A DNA stretch of 64,000 nt from an uncultured Eggerthellaceae bacterium (GCA_947650915.1 CANSWY010000006.1:28324-92323), one strand, 5' to 3'; numbered from the stretch's first letter, positions 1 to 8,663 are shown. Notes: generated by a model not told the origin, from the sequence alone. A program made the numbers and translations.

Positions 1-2
1 AG

Positions 3-1247
3 CAATCGAACTACGCGCTGATCCGCACGTACACCGAACGCTCGGGCGAGGCGCTCAACCGCTACGTCGATCTCATGGAAGAGGCCGGATACACCGTCAA
101 GATCAACGACGAGATGACCGCGCGCACCGATTGGGACACACTGGATGACCGCTACCAGATGTTCCGCTCTCCACACCTGTTCGAAGTGCCCGAAGGCAGC
201 AGCCTGCCCACCACCACGTGGAACTCCGCTTACTTGGTGCGCACCGCGCTGGCCGCAGCTGAAAAGCTGGGCGCACGCTTCCTGTTCAACACCGAAGCCG
301 TGCAGCTGGTCCGCGAAGGCGGACGCGTGACCGCCGTCATCGTGAAAGACGGCGAGGGCTTCCACAGAATCAACGCGCGCAAGGGCATCATCGTGGCCAC
401 CGGCGGCATCACGGACAACGAAGAGATGCTGGAGTGCTTCTGCCCCATCGCGCTGCGCGCCGACCGCAACGACAACTTCCCGAAGGGCGGCAACATGGGA
501 GACGGCCTGGTCATGGGCAAGTGGATCGGTGCGGCGTTCTCGCGCGTCTACCCCGCCCCGGTCATCCATCCGGTCAGCTTCACCGTGCTGGCGCCCGGCT
601 TCAACTCCAGCTGGCTGATGGTGAACCGTGACGGCCGCCGCTTCTGCAATGAGACCGCCTACGAGCCATGCATCACGAATGCGCGCATGAATGCGCCGGG
701 GAACGTGGCTTGGGCCATTTGGGACAGCCATTTCGAAGAGAATTTCAAGCGCCAGGAACCTGCGAAATACGCGCGCATCACCGAAAGCGTGCCGGAAGCG
801 GTGGAACGCGCCGTGCAGGAGGGGGACTACCTCAAGGCCGACACGCTGGAGGAGCTGGCCGAGAAGATGGGCGTCCCCGCCGGCAACCTCATCAGCACGG
901 TAGAGCGCTACAACCGCCTGGTGGAGGCCGGAGACGACACGGATTTCGGAGTGCCGGAGCGCTTCCTTTCCGCCGTGAAGGATGGTCCGTTCTATGCGGG
1001 CACCATCAGCGCATGGATGCTGTCCGTGCCCTACGGACTGCACGTGGACGCGAATTCGCAGGTGTGCGACGATGACGATGAGCCCATTGAAGGCCTGTTC
1101 GCCGTGGGGAATGCGCAAGGGGACTTCTTCGCGAACGCCTATCCGGTGACGCTGCCCGGCTCGAACCATGGCCGCAGCGTCTGCTTCGGACGATTGGTCG
1201 GACAAGCGCTCGCGAACGATCAGTTGATCGACGGGACGCCTCTCTAG
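3..1247 (+). CDS. FAD-dependent oxidoreductase, fumarate reductase/succinate dehydrogenase flavoprotein-like (5' truncated by window)
   Basis: The reading frame is open from the first bases of the window, so the start and the N-terminal FAD-binding Rossmann segment lie outside. What remains (about 414 residues) has the features of the FAD_binding_2 family: a mid-protein GIIVATGGI strand, a substrate-domain stretch with NRDGRRFCNE, and a C-terminal FAD-closing segment with GLFAVGNAQGDFF and PGSNHGRSVCFGRLVG. Members reduce or dehydrogenate fumarate, urocanate, steroids or other enoates, often coupled to anaerobic respiration; Eggerthellaceae encode many paralogs. The substrate cannot be told from this fragment, and any Tat signal or flavin-transfer domain would be upstream. 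The stop is followed after 28 bp by a 98-bp palindromic repeat. Confidence 0.85.
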   Translation, partial: QSNYALIRTYTERSGEALNRYVDLMEEAGYTVKINDEMTARTDWDTLDDRYQMFRSPHLFEVPEGSSLPTTTWNSAYLVRTALAAAEKLGARFLFNTEAVQLVREGGRVTAVIVKDGEGFHRINARKGIIVATGGITDNEEMLECFCPIALRADRNDNFPKGGNMGDGLVMGKWIGAAFSRVYPAPVIHPVSFTVLAPGFNSSWLMVNRDGRRFCNETAYEPCITNARMNAPGNVAWAIWDSHFEENFKRQEPAKYARITESVPEAVERAVQEGDYLKADTLEELAEKMGVPAGNLISTVERYNRLVEAGDDTDFGVPERFLSAVKDGPFYAGTISAWMLSVPYGLHVDANSQVCDDDDEPIEGLFAVGNAQGDFFANAYPVTLPGSNHGRSVCFGRLVGQALANDQLIDGTPL

Positions 1248-1275
1248 CTGGTTTTCTGGGCCGCCCCCACCTTTG

Positions 1276-1373
1276 GATGTGCAGAAGGGACGTCCCAAAT
1301 TGCACATAGGAAAAGAGACTGAGCACTGAAAGGCTTTTTCTATGTGCAATTTGGGACGTCCCTTCTGCACATC
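1276..1373. repeat. 98-bp palindromic repeat, family 1
   Basis: Inverted arms begin GATGTGCAGAAGGGACG and end CGTCCCTTCTGCACATC. The loop carries GCACTGAAAG in forward orientation (loop group A). Unlike most copies, both arms carry the perfect core GGGACGTCCC. Confidence 0.95.
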
Positions 1374-1560
1374 AGCATCGGTTCGCCGCAGGGTGCCCAG
1401 AAAACCTGACCGGTGCTAGCTCAAAGCATACGTCGCGGCAACGAATGGGCCTGAATGCTTCCATTGCCGCGCAAAGGCGCGCATGATCGGCTTGTTCGAA
1501 GGCCATGTCAGCCACATGACCCCGACCAGATCAACCAGCAACGCAAAGGAGATGATCATC

Positions 1561-1683
1561 ATGGCTGACCAGACGGCACAGAATGAGAAGATCAAGGAAG
1601 TGGGCGCGGAACCCACCAAGAAGAGCGCAGTGGATGAGCTTTCCGACCTCTATGACGCTGACGTGATCTTGGCCCCCGAATAG
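1561..1683 (+). CDS. 40-residue peptide, unknown
   Basis: The ATG follows a strong ribosome binding site (AAAGGAG, about 9 bp upstream), which favours this start over in-frame upstream codons. The product is hydrophilic and charged: a Lys/Glu-rich first half and an acidic second half, DELSDLYDADVILAPE. There is no signal peptide, membrane segment or Cys. A good intrinsic terminator follows 40 bp after the stop, so it looks like a self-contained small gene. The charged leader-like half followed by a distinct tail recalls ribosomal-peptide precursors, but no modification enzyme is adjacent. Function unknown; not recognised. Confidence 0.55.
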   Translation: MADQTAQNEKIKEVGAEPTKKSAVDELSDLYDADVILAPE

Positions 1684-1722
1684 GAGACACCCTCACCTCA
1701 AGCGCACAAGGCGCTCACCATG

Positions 1723-1755
1723 AAGCCCCGGTGCCTGATCAGCCCGGGGCTTTTC
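1723..1755 (+). terminator. Rho-independent terminator after the 40-aa gene
   Basis: Stem AAGCCCCGG / CCGGGGCTT with a 12-nt loop, followed by TTTT. It separates the small peptide gene from the carbonic anhydrase gene. Confidence 0.8.
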
Positions 1756-1832
1756 AACAAGCGCGGCAGAAAGGCCGCCTGCTCTGGCCTGCTGGTGCTA
1801 TTATCCTCATCCGAATGAAGGGGATGATCGTG

Positions 1833-2438
1833 ATGGACCAGCGCTCGGCCGTCTACACCGCTGATGATTTCAACACTGACGCGCACGTTTCGCCCGCAGC
1901 AGCGCTCGAACGGCTGAAAACAGGCAACCGCATCTATGTGGAAGCGTTGGATCATGTGCGGGATCTGTCTCCTGCGCGCATCCTGGATCTCTTCGAACGC
2001 GGGCAGCGCCCCTTCGCCACGGTCATCACCTGCGCTGATTCGCGCGTGGTACCCGAACACATCTTCATGGCCGGCCTGGGTGAGATCTTCGTCATCCGCG
2101 TGGCCGGGAACGTGGCGGGTCCCATTGAGACCGCCAGCGCCCTGTATGCCTGCGAACACCTGCACACGCGGCTGTTGCTGGTGCTGGGCCACACGCATTG
2201 CGGCGCCATCAAGGCCGCACTGGAAGGCGAAGCCGGCCCCATGGCGCCCATCACCGGACAAATCAGCGCCGCCATCGGCGCAGAAACGGACCCTTACCAG
2301 GCCAGCGTCCTGAACGCCGAAGCCACCGCGCGGCGCTTGCGCGAAGAATCTGCGCTGCATCAGCTGGAAACAGCAGGCGCGCTTGAGATCCGCACCGCCA
2401 TCTACCACACGCACTGCGGCGTGGTGGACTTCCTCTGA
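1833..2438 (+). CDS. Beta-class carbonic anhydrase
   Basis: The enzyme interconverts CO2 and bicarbonate. The 201-residue protein has the beta-class zinc site: CADSRVVPEH (Cys ligand plus the Asp-Arg dyad) near residue 65 and GHTHCGAIKA (His and Cys ligands) near residue 120. Length is typical. The start at 1833 is chosen because a GAAGGGG ribosome binding site lies 8 bp upstream and homology begins soon after; in-frame ATGs at 1815 and 1824 are alternatives. It is monocistronic, between a terminator and a convergent regulator gene. In anaerobes such enzymes supply bicarbonate for carboxylations. Confidence 0.93.
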   Translation: MDQRSAVYTADDFNTDAHVSPAAALERLKTGNRIYVEALDHVRDLSPARILDLFERGQRPFATVITCADSRVVPEHIFMAGLGEIFVIRVAGNVAGPIETASALYACEHLHTRLLLVLGHTHCGAIKAALEGEAGPMAPITGQISAAIGAETDPYQASVLNAEATARRLREESALHQLETAGALEIRTAIYHTHCGVVDFL

Positions 2439-2469
2439 GCCACGCCACACATCCCCGTCCCTAGCGCCT

Positions 2470-3231
2470 TCACGCCTGATAGGCCTCCACAGCTTGCACC
2501 AGGAATGCTGTGGCGCCTTCGCCTGCCGCGCCGTCGTAATATTTCACGAACCGCGGATCGTCCAGATACCCGCGCACCAGCCCCAGATACTCCGCCTTCT
2601 GATAGCCCGCGCCCCAATGGATGCCGATCCAACGCTCGTGCATGCGCGCCAGCTCCTGCGCTTCCGGAGAATCCGGCGCACCAGAGGCCATGGCCAGACG
2701 CAGCTGCACCTTGATGGACTCCTCCAGCAACTCCTTCGCCTCCCATTCATCCTTCGTGAGGGACAGCATGCGCGCGTTCGTCTCGTCGATGACATCATCA
2801 CCGTACCGCTCCCGCGCTTCCTGCCCATAAGTCTCCTCGAACGCTTCCAATCCTTCCCGCTTCAACGCCTCGAAGGCATCTTCTGTCTTCATGCCTCTGA
2901 TCCTTTCGATCGCCTTGATGGCCGCCTGCGTCCGTTGCAGTGCAACCTCTACCGTTTCGCTTTGCGCGCGCAAGGACTGAAGATGGGCGCAAAGCGCCGC
3001 ATGGATATCCGCATCGGGATCTTCCAGCATCTGGACGATCATCGAAAGCGGCAGCTGGCACGCGCGCATCGCCATGATCTGCGACAAACGCCGCTCATCC
3101 GCTTCCGAATACCAGCGGTAGCCGGAATCCGTCCGCGCCGGGCACAGCAGTCCCAGGTCCTCGTAGTAGCGGAGCGTCCTCCTGCTGACCCCTGAAGCCT
3201 CCGACACCTGCCCGATGCTCTTGCGTTCCAT
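2470..3231 (-). CDS. MerR-family regulator with TipAS-type effector domain
   Basis: The N-terminal winged HTH has the MerR signature (SRRTLRYYEDLGLLCPAR, residues 14-31), then a long dimerisation helix and a C-terminal domain with the TipAS/antibiotic-recognition pattern (FEETYGQEARERYGDD, then a Trp-rich helix and KYYDGAAGEG). Homologs such as TipAL and SkgA bind drugs or small molecules in this domain and activate promoters with long spacers. The start at 3231 follows a GGAAAGG motif. Its own promoter has the 19-bp spacer typical of MerR targets, which suggests autoregulation. A paralog with the same architecture lies at 45766-46617. No divergent target gene is adjacent. Confidence 0.9.
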   Translation of the reverse strand: MERKSIGQVSEASGVSRRTLRYYEDLGLLCPARTDSGYRWYSEADERRLSQIMAMRACQLPLSMIVQMLEDPDADIHAALCAHLQSLRAQSETVEVALQRTQAAIKAIERIRGMKTEDAFEALKREGLEAFEETYGQEARERYGDDVIDETNARMLSLTKDEWEAKELLEESIKVQLRLAMASGAPDSPEAQELARMHERWIGIHWGAGYQKAEYLGLVRGYLDDPRFVKYYDGAAGEGATAFLVQAVEAYQA

Positions 3232-3264
3232 GCGCCCTTGCCTTTCCTCACCTTCAGCGCGCTC

Positions 3265-3295
3265 AGTATGCACCTTCACGCAACGGAAAGGTCAA
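3265..3295 (-). promoter_or_regulatory. MerR-type promoter/operator with 19-bp spacer
   Basis: On the minus strand a TTGACC -35 (3290-3295) and a CATACT -10 (3265-3270) are 19 bp apart, the over-long spacing that MerR proteins untwist. The spacer holds an imperfect dyad centred on CGTTGCGT, also present in the promoter of the second TipAS-type gene (46657-46687). Confidence 0.75.
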
Positions 3296-3392
3296 GTCCG
3301 CGCACGACGCCCCAGGCGCGTGTCCTGCGAATCCGCTCTCAGGATCAGAAATAGAAAACCGAAAGAGGCCGAAATGCTGAACCGCTGAGCCT

Positions 3393-4007
3393 CTACCCCA
3401 GCAGCTTGTAGGCCACCAGGCCCACCACCGCGCCCAGGGCGGCGGCGAATGCGAACTTGAACGCGGCCGAAGCCACAGGATGCGTGCGCACGAACGCGTG
3501 GCCGAACCGCTCCTCGCCCAGCGGCTCCCCATTCGCGAACGCCACGATCTCCCGGTAGGTGACCAGGTCATGGCGCCGCTTGATGCGCTCTATCCAAAAC
3601 GCGCATGCCATGCCCAACGCATACAGCGGCACGAACACGCCGACGCCCGCCACGGTGCCCTTGGTCAAGCCGCCGAAGGGTGACGGGTCCCGCCATGCCG
3701 CGGTCAGCGCCACGAAGAACACCACCGAAAGCACCAACAGAACGGAAGCCGCCACGCTGAGCTGGCGCATCTGCCGCGCGTCCTCTTCCATCACACGGCG
3801 CATGACAGCAACGTCTCCCTGGATGAGCTCATCCAGGGAGACGTTGAACAGCTGGCTCAACAGCACCAGGCTCTGGACGTCCGGATACGTCTTGTCCGTC
3901 TCCCAATTGGAGACCGTCTGGCGCGAAACGAAGATGGCTTCCGCAAGCGCATCCTGCGAAAGCCCCCGCTCCGCGCGCAGCCGCCGTATCTGATTCGACA
4001 GCTCCAC
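3393..4007 (-). CDS. XRE-family HTH regulator fused to membrane segments
   Basis: Residues 1-60 form a Cro/CI-type HTH (LSQDALAEAIFVSRQTVSNW). The remaining 140 residues hold about three hydrophobic segments (SVAASVLLVLSVVFFVALTA; GVGVFVPLYALGMACAFW; the C-terminal FAFAAALGAVVGLVAYKLLG). Membrane-tethered XRE proteins of this design are common in Gram-positives and probably couple an envelope signal to transcription. The start is GTG at 4007 with a GAGGGTGG site 5 bp upstream; no ATG is available. Nine bp upstream ends a 55-residue membrane protein, so the two form an operon. Confidence 0.85.
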   Translation of the reverse strand: MELSNQIRRLRAERGLSQDALAEAIFVSRQTVSNWETDKTYPDVQSLVLLSQLFNVSLDELIQGDVAVMRRVMEEDARQMRQLSVAASVLLVLSVVFFVALTAAWRDPSPFGGLTKGTVAGVGVFVPLYALGMACAFWIERIKRRHDLVTYREIVAFANGEPLGEERFGHAFVRTHPVASAAFKFAFAAALGAVVGLVAYKLLG

Positions 4008-4016
4008 GAACCACCC

Positions 4017-4184
4017 TCACTCAGGGCGCGCTTGGTGCGCCGCACCGCCTTCTTCCAAGCACCGCGACAGCTGTTTCAACTGCGCGTCCACTTTCCTTGC
4101 ATACATCCACAAACCGGTGGCCAGGATGACCACCGCAACGGCCAACAGCAGCATGAGGATGAGCATCGCGTGTTCGGAAACCAT
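4017..4184 (-). CDS. Small single-pass membrane protein, unknown
   Basis: This 55-residue protein is an N-terminal transmembrane helix (HAMLILMLLLAVAVVILATG) followed by a short basic and polar cytoplasmic tail. The start at 4184 has a GGGAG site 5 bp upstream. Its stop is 9 bp from the start of the XRE-membrane gene, so they are probably cotranscribed and may work together. Short proteins of this kind next to HTH-membrane regulators are frequent and mostly uncharacterised. Confidence 0.65.
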   Translation of the reverse strand: MVSEHAMLILMLLLAVAVVILATGLWMYARKVDAQLKQLSRCLEEGGAAHQARPE

Positions 4185-4388
4185 GGAACTCCCTTCGTTC
4201 AACGTGCAACGCGAAAAACCTTAGCACGCCTCCGCGCCCGGAGCGCACACATGCCCGCAAATCCCCCTGCCAAAAGTCTTTGACACATCTCTGACCAGGG
4301 AAAACACCCCTTGCATGACTGCGCAGAAGAGGTACCCTGCCGCCACTGGCCCTTTCGAACGAATCGGCCCGAATGATATCATCGCGGC

Positions 4389-5354
4389 ATGAGCGATCCT
4401 GATCCTGACATCCAAAAGCAGTTGCGCCGCGGCGTGTTGGCCGCATTCCTATGCTATGTCCTTTGGGGCACGTTCCCCCTGTATTGGAAACTGCTCTCGC
4501 ACGTTGACCCGTTCGAGATCATCGCGCACCGGATCATCTGGTGCTTCGTGTTCACGGTGGCGCTCTGCGCACTCATGCGGCTTGATTTCCTCCGGCTGCT
4601 GCGGGACCGCCGGGCATTGCGCTTCCTGATCCCCGCCGCGCTGCTCATCACGGTGAACTGGGGACTGTACGTCTACGCCGTCTCCATCGATCACATCGTC
4701 GAAACGGCCATCGGATACTACCTCAACCCGCTGGTCTCCATCATCTTGGGGATGCTGGTCTTCCAAGAGCGTCTGTCGCGCCTGCAAACCGTGGCGGTGG
4801 CGCTCTGCGCGGGAGGCATCTGCTTCTTCACCGTGAACTACGGCAGCTTCCCCTGGATCGCCATCACGCTAGCGCTTTCGTTCGGCATCTATGGCGCCAT
4901 CAAGAAAAAAGGCGGCTACCCGGCCGTGGAAGCGCTGGCTGTTGAGAACACGATCATGGTGGTGCCCGCGCTCATCTTCGCCGTGGTGCTGGCGAACGCG
5001 ACCGGCACGCACGGCTTCCTGGCCGCTGCACCGGACGGCATCGACTGGCGCACGACGCTGCTGCTCATCGGTGGCGGCGCAGTGACCGCCATCCCGCTCA
5101 TCCTGTTCGCGAAGGCGGCGAACTCCATCCCGCTCACGCTGCTGGGATTCATCCAGTACGTGAGCCCCACCATAGCGCTGCTGGTAGGCGTGTTCGCGAA
5201 CGGCGAACTATTCACACTGGCGCATGCAGTGTGCTTCGGCTGCATTTGGAGCGGCCTGGCCCTGGTGGCCGTGGATGCCCTCAGGTCGAACCGCCTTGAA
5301 CAGGAACAGCGCGCCTACGAAGACGCCCTCCCACCCGACGTGCGCGAAACCTGA
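4389..5354 (+). CDS. rarD: RarD-like drug/metabolite permease (EamA family)
   Basis: The 321-residue polytopic protein has about ten hydrophobic segments in two EamA-like halves. The N-terminal pattern RRGVLAAFLCYVLWGTFPLY and the motif LLITVNWGLYVYAV are characteristic of RarD (annotated in other genomes as chloramphenicol-sensitivity protein; the true substrate is unknown). Length matches the family. It stands alone and converges on a GrpB-family gene, with repeat copies between them. Confidence 0.85.
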   Translation: MSDPDPDIQKQLRRGVLAAFLCYVLWGTFPLYWKLLSHVDPFEIIAHRIIWCFVFTVALCALMRLDFLRLLRDRRALRFLIPAALLITVNWGLYVYAVSIDHIVETAIGYYLNPLVSIILGMLVFQERLSRLQTVAVALCAGGICFFTVNYGSFPWIAITLALSFGIYGAIKKKGGYPAVEALAVENTIMVVPALIFAVVLANATGTHGFLAAAPDGIDWRTTLLLIGGGAVTAIPLILFAKAANSIPLTLLGFIQYVSPTIALLVGVFANGELFTLAHAVCFGCIWSGLALVAVDALRSNRLEQEQRAYEDALPPDVRET

Positions 5355-5360
5355 AGCAAG

Positions 5361-5400
5361 GATGCGCAGAAGGGGTGTTCCGAATCACACCCGCGGGGCT
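5361..5400. repeat. Degenerate half-unit related to repeat family 1
   Basis: GATGCGCAGAAGGGGTGTTCC with a CACACC end resembles a left arm with several changes. A sister variant lies at 7277-7323, so the variant itself has been copied. Confidence 0.6.
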
Positions 5401-5498
5401 GATGTGCAAAAGGGACGTTCCAAATTGCACATAGGGACCGTCTTTCAGCGCTCAATCTCTGACCCTATGTGCAATTTGGGACGTCCCTTTTGCACATC
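5401..5498. repeat. 98-bp palindromic repeat, family 1
   Basis: Full copy with the GTTCC marker in the left arm. The loop holds CTTTCAGCGC (group A, reverse orientation). It sits between convergent genes, and its right end overlaps the stop codon of the minus-strand GrpB-family gene. Confidence 0.95.
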
Positions 5499-6042
5499 AG
5501 CTTCCGACAGCATCCATCACCTGGCGCACGAACGCCGTCTTGCCTTCGGTGTACGCATCCCGATCATGTTCGTGCCTGCGCCAGAGCGCCAGCTTCAGCG
5601 CCTCATATTCCGCAGCAGCCTCAGGATGCGCGTTCAGATAGTCCCGAAAGTGCACCTCATCGTCATCCCCCTGAAAACGCAGGTGCACATGGAACACTTC
5701 ATCCGCGAAGCCCTCGGGCGTGTACCCCCAGTTCAGCGAGATGCGCGTACCCGACCCCGACATGCGCAGGAACCCGTTCCGCTCAAGCGTGCGCGCAACA
5801 GCGTCCAGATCCTCCTCAGGGCTGACCTCCACCAGCACGTCCACGATATCCTTCGCCCAGATCCCTTCGATGGCCGTGCTCCCCACATGACTGATGAGCA
5901 ACCCGCTAACTCCCGCTAAAAGCGCACGCAGCCGCTCCTCCATCTTCGCATACTGCCGCCCCCACTCCTCCCGAGGCGCCACCAGCGCAATAGGAAACAG
6001 TTCCCAAAGCTCCTCCAATGACATGTCAGTCAGCTTCGTCAT
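5497..6042 (-). CDS. GrpB family (UPF0157) nucleotidyltransferase-fold protein
   Basis: The 181-residue protein carries the family core: SHVGSTAIEGIWAKDIVDVL (the GS...D nucleotidyltransferase-like strand-turn) near residue 50 and the C-terminal HLRF...FRDYLNAHPEAAAEYEALK. Members include the GrpB domain fused to CoaE in some bacteria; the activity is not established. The start at 6042 has a GGAGGG site. The frame stays open upstream into a repeat copy, which would add a spurious repeat-encoded N-terminus. The TGA stop is formed at the edge of the repeat at 5401-5498. Confidence 0.85.
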   Translation of the reverse strand: MTKLTDMSLEELWELFPIALVAPREEWGRQYAKMEERLRALLAGVSGLLISHVGSTAIEGIWAKDIVDVLVEVSPEEDLDAVARTLERNGFLRMSGSGTRISLNWGYTPEGFADEVFHVHLRFQGDDDEVHFRDYLNAHPEAAAEYEALKLALWRRHEHDRDAYTEGKTAFVRQVMDAVGS

Positions 6043-6061
6043 GCGCCCTCCGAACAAGCTA

Positions 6062-6159
6062 GATGTGCAAAAGGGACGTTCCAAATCGCACATAGGATAA
6101 GAGAGTCGGCAAAGAGAGAGTGCTCCTATGTGCAATTTGGGACGTCCCTTTTGCACATC
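6062..6159. repeat. 98-bp palindromic repeat, family 1
   Basis: Left arm GTTCC type. The loop (GAGTCGGCAAAGAGAGAG, group B) is identical to that of the copy at 7324-7421, 1.2 kb away. Confidence 0.95.
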
Positions 6160-6166
6160 CGAAAGC

Positions 6167-7249
6167 CTACCCTTCCACGCAGCTCGAAAGGCCCTGTTCG
6201 TCTGAGGTACCACGCGTGGAGTTCGCGGGGATGAAGTCGTAGGGCATCTTGCGCGCGATCAGGTAGAACAGCGCCAGTGGAGGCGCTACGAACAACGGAA
6301 AGCGCAGCACCAGGAACAGCACCACCGCTCGCAGCCCGTAGAACAGCGCACGGTTCGCGCCCGTTCGCTCCTGCACTTCGCACGACATCCGGTAGAACAG
6401 GCCTGCGGGCGTGCTGCCGTCCGTGCGCCACGGCACCACCGCCTCCACCACAACGAACGCAATCACGAAGCACATCATGGACACCACGGCATGCAGCTGC
6501 TCAAGAGTCGCGTCGCCCACATCAGACGCATCCACGCCCAGCACGCGCAGCGCCACCACGATGACGATCCGCGGCACCACATAGCACACGTTGATGATCA
6601 GCGCGTCCGTCATGAACGTCACGCATCTGCGCACGAACCCCGGCTGATGCGTCACCGGCGGCACCTCCGTCGACCCGCGGAGGATCAGCCGGTTCGCCAG
6701 ATGGCCCAGCGCCCACCCCAGCACACCGCCCAGCGTGTTGCAGATCAGATCGTCAACGTCGAACGTGCGGAACGCGTAGGGATACATGCCGAACAGGCCC
6801 GTCAGCTGTGCCGTTTCGATGAGGCACGTGATCGCGAACGAAAGCGCCAGCGTCGGCACCAACTTGAGCTTCAGCAACATGTTCGCGATGAACCCGAGCG
6901 GCACGAAGAGCACCACATTGAACAGCAGTTGCAGCACCGCCCGCACGCCACCTTGCGCAATGGCAGGCACGAAAGCGAACGGGTCCAGCACGGGCGGAAT
7001 GCCATAGGTGATGCCCGGACCGGAATCGCCCGTGGGCAGCGGATACAACGTGAAACACACCAGGCCCGCCCCATACAGCACGCTGGCATAGATGGCGAAC
7101 ACCGCGGTGAGGCGCAGCCAGCCGTCGCGGCGGTACAGATATACCAGGAACGGCACGGTAAGCAACAGCGAGAACAGCGGCCACACCAGCACGGCTGCAC
7201 TGAAGCTGCCACTGAATTGGGACACGTATCCGTCGATTACGCCGCTCAT
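6167..7249 (-). CDS. VanZ-like and RDD-domain membrane protein
   Basis: The 360-residue polytopic protein has two parts. The N-terminal half has VanZ-like features: paired hydrophobic helices, FNVVLFVPLGFIANML, and ETAQLTGLFG followed by FDVDDLICNTLGGVLGW. The C-terminal half resembles an RDD domain, with VRRCVTFMTDALIINV and a late VPWRTDGSTPAGLFYRM. VanZ-RDD combinations are common in Actinobacteria and Firmicutes; functions in envelope stress or lipoglycopeptide tolerance are proposed but unproven. It lies between two repeats with nearly identical loops and is probably transcribed alone. Confidence 0.8.
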   Translation of the reverse strand: MSGVIDGYVSQFSGSFSAAVLVWPLFSLLLTVPFLVYLYRRDGWLRLTAVFAIYASVLYGAGLVCFTLYPLPTGDSGPGITYGIPPVLDPFAFVPAIAQGGVRAVLQLLFNVVLFVPLGFIANMLLKLKLVPTLALSFAITCLIETAQLTGLFGMYPYAFRTFDVDDLICNTLGGVLGWALGHLANRLILRGSTEVPPVTHQPGFVRRCVTFMTDALIINVCYVVPRIVIVVALRVLGVDASDVGDATLEQLHAVVSMMCFVIAFVVVEAVVPWRTDGSTPAGLFYRMSCEVQERTGANRALFYGLRAVVLFLVLRFPLFVAPPLALFYLIARKMPYDFIPANSTRGTSDEQGLSSCVEG

Positions 7250-7276
7250 GCCGAACAGGCTACCACAGCGAATCAG

Positions 7277-7323
7277 GATGTGCAGAAAGGGTGCTCCGAA
7301 TCACACCCGTGAAACCACTTCCG
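7277..7323. repeat. Degenerate half-unit related to repeat family 1
   Basis: GATGTGCAGAAAGGGTGCTCC followed by a CACACCC end; the same diverged variant as at 5361-5400. Confidence 0.6.
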
Positions 7324-7421
7324 GATGTGCAAAAGGGACGTTCCAAATTGCACATAGGATAAGAGAGTCGGCAAAGAGAGAGTGCTCCTATGTGCAATTT
7401 GGGACGTCCCTTTTGCACATC
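7324..7421. repeat. 98-bp palindromic repeat, family 1
   Basis: Left arm GTTCC type, loop group B, nearly identical to 6062-6159. It abuts the 3' end of the lipoprotein gene at 7425. Confidence 0.95.
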
Positions 7422-7424
7422 AGA

Positions 7425-8663
7425 TCAATAGCACTTGCTGCAGGGAGTGTAGCCCTGGGCTTCCGCTTGGCTCACGGTGAGCGAAGTGGTGCCTTTCATG
7501 CGCGAGCAGTTCGGACTCGAATGATATTTCTTGCCGTTGCCGCTTGCCGCCACATACACCGTGCGTTCATCCTGTTGCGCGGCGGCCGCTGCCGCCGCTT
7601 CGGCTGCAGCCTGCTCTTCAGCGATCCTCTGGGCTTCGGCTGCTGCAGCCTGCTCCTGCGCCACACGAGCAGCCTCTGCCTCCAGAGCAGCGCGGGCCGC
7701 CTGCTGTTCGGCGCTTTCGGGAGCCACCGGTTCTACTTTGCCGGTGGAAGCCGTTACGCTCAACTGCTCGCCGTCAGAAATGAACGTGATGGTGCCTAGC
7801 TCATCCGTGCGGAGGATCTGCGCCCCTGCTGCTTGCAAGCGAAGCAATGTTTCATTGGTCGGATGGCCGTAGCTGTTGTCTTTGCCCACGGAAATGACCG
7901 CATATTCCGGGGTGACCGCGTTCAGGAAGCGCGTGCTGGAAGAAGTGTTCGAACCATGGTGGCCTACTTTCAGCACGTCCGCGTGCAAGTCTGCGCCGCT
8001 GTCGGTCATCTGGGTCTCGCTGCTGGCTTCCGCGTCCCCCGTGAACAGGAAACTGGTGGTCCCGTACGTCAATTTGCACACGAGCGATCCGTTGTTGGCA
8101 TCATCGGTCGGCGTAACGGGGCCCACGAACTGCACCGTGGCCGGCCCCAGCGCGAACGAATCGCCAGCCGCAGGCACGGTGATGGGTGTGCCGCCCAACC
8201 GCTGCACCACGTTGCCGAACGTTTTCGTGTCATGTTCGGTGACCGAACAGTAGAACGTGCCACACGTGGCGAACTGGAGAGCACCGGCCAAGCCGCCGCA
8301 ATGATCCTCGTCCGGATGCGTGGCGATCACGTGATCCAGATGCGTGATGCCCAGATCCTCCAGCACCGCGTACAGCTTCTGGGAGGCTTTCGCCGGGCCG
8401 CCGTCTATCAACAGGCTCTGTTCGCCAAACGTGACCAGCGCGCTGTCGCCCTGCCCCACGTCCAGAAAACGCACGACCAGCTCATCCGCCGGGTCTCCTC
8501 TCGTGTCCGGAAGAGCGGCGTCCGCCTGCTGCGCCGCGACAGGCGCCACGCCGATCCCTGCTCCCACATCCAACGAAGCATCTTGCTCGGGGGCCGCGCA
8601 GCCCGCCAAAGAGAACAGGACCGCGAAGAACGCCAACAGGAAGGCCGGCTTGAGACGCGCCAT
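7425..8663 (-). CDS. Secreted lipoprotein with ComEC-type metallo-beta-lactamase domain and C-terminal Cys motif
   Basis: A signal peptide ends in the lipobox SLAGC. The mature protein has the ComEC/Rec2-like metallo-beta-lactamase fold: FLDVGQGDSALV, IDGGPA, the metal motif THPDEDHCGG, FLFTGDAE and VLKVGHHGS. An Ala/Glu/Gln-rich linker (about 45 residues) leads to a C-terminal module with HSSPNCSRM and TPCSKCY, a Cys-rich ending seen on other secreted proteins of gut Gram-positives. It may be an extracellular nuclease or phosphoesterase. The start at 8663 is placed 8 bp after a GAAGGG site; a GTG at 8672 is the alternative. Confidence 0.85.
   Translation of the reverse strand: MARLKPAFLLAFFAVLFSLAGCAAPEQDASLDVGAGIGVAPVAAQQADAALPDTRGDPADELVVRFLDVGQGDSALVTFGEQSLLIDGGPAKASQKLYAVLEDLGITHLDHVIATHPDEDHCGGLAGALQFATCGTFYCSVTEHDTKTFGNVVQRLGGTPITVPAAGDSFALGPATVQFVGPVTPTDDANNGSLVCKLTYGTTSFLFTGDAEASSETQMTDSGADLHADVLKVGHHGSNTSSSTRFLNAVTPEYAVISVGKDNSYGHPTNETLLRLQAAGAQILRTDELGTITFISDGEQLSVTASTGKVEPVAPESAEQQAARAALEAEAARVAQEQAAAAEAQRIAEEQAAAEAAAAAAAQQDERTVYVAASGNGKKYHSSPNCSRMKGTTSLTVSQAEAQGYTPCSKCY

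Noticed and set aside
5401..5498. Family 1 palindromes simply as ordinary intrinsic terminators
   Set aside because: Several copies lie in divergent promoter regions (10297, 14800), the length is fixed at 98 bp, and no U-tract follows the outer stem. A secondary terminator role in convergent gaps remains possible.
5497..6213. Long N-terminal extension of the GrpB-family protein
   Set aside because: The extra 57 residues translate a repeat copy and lack a ribosome binding site; ATG 6042 has GGAGGG.
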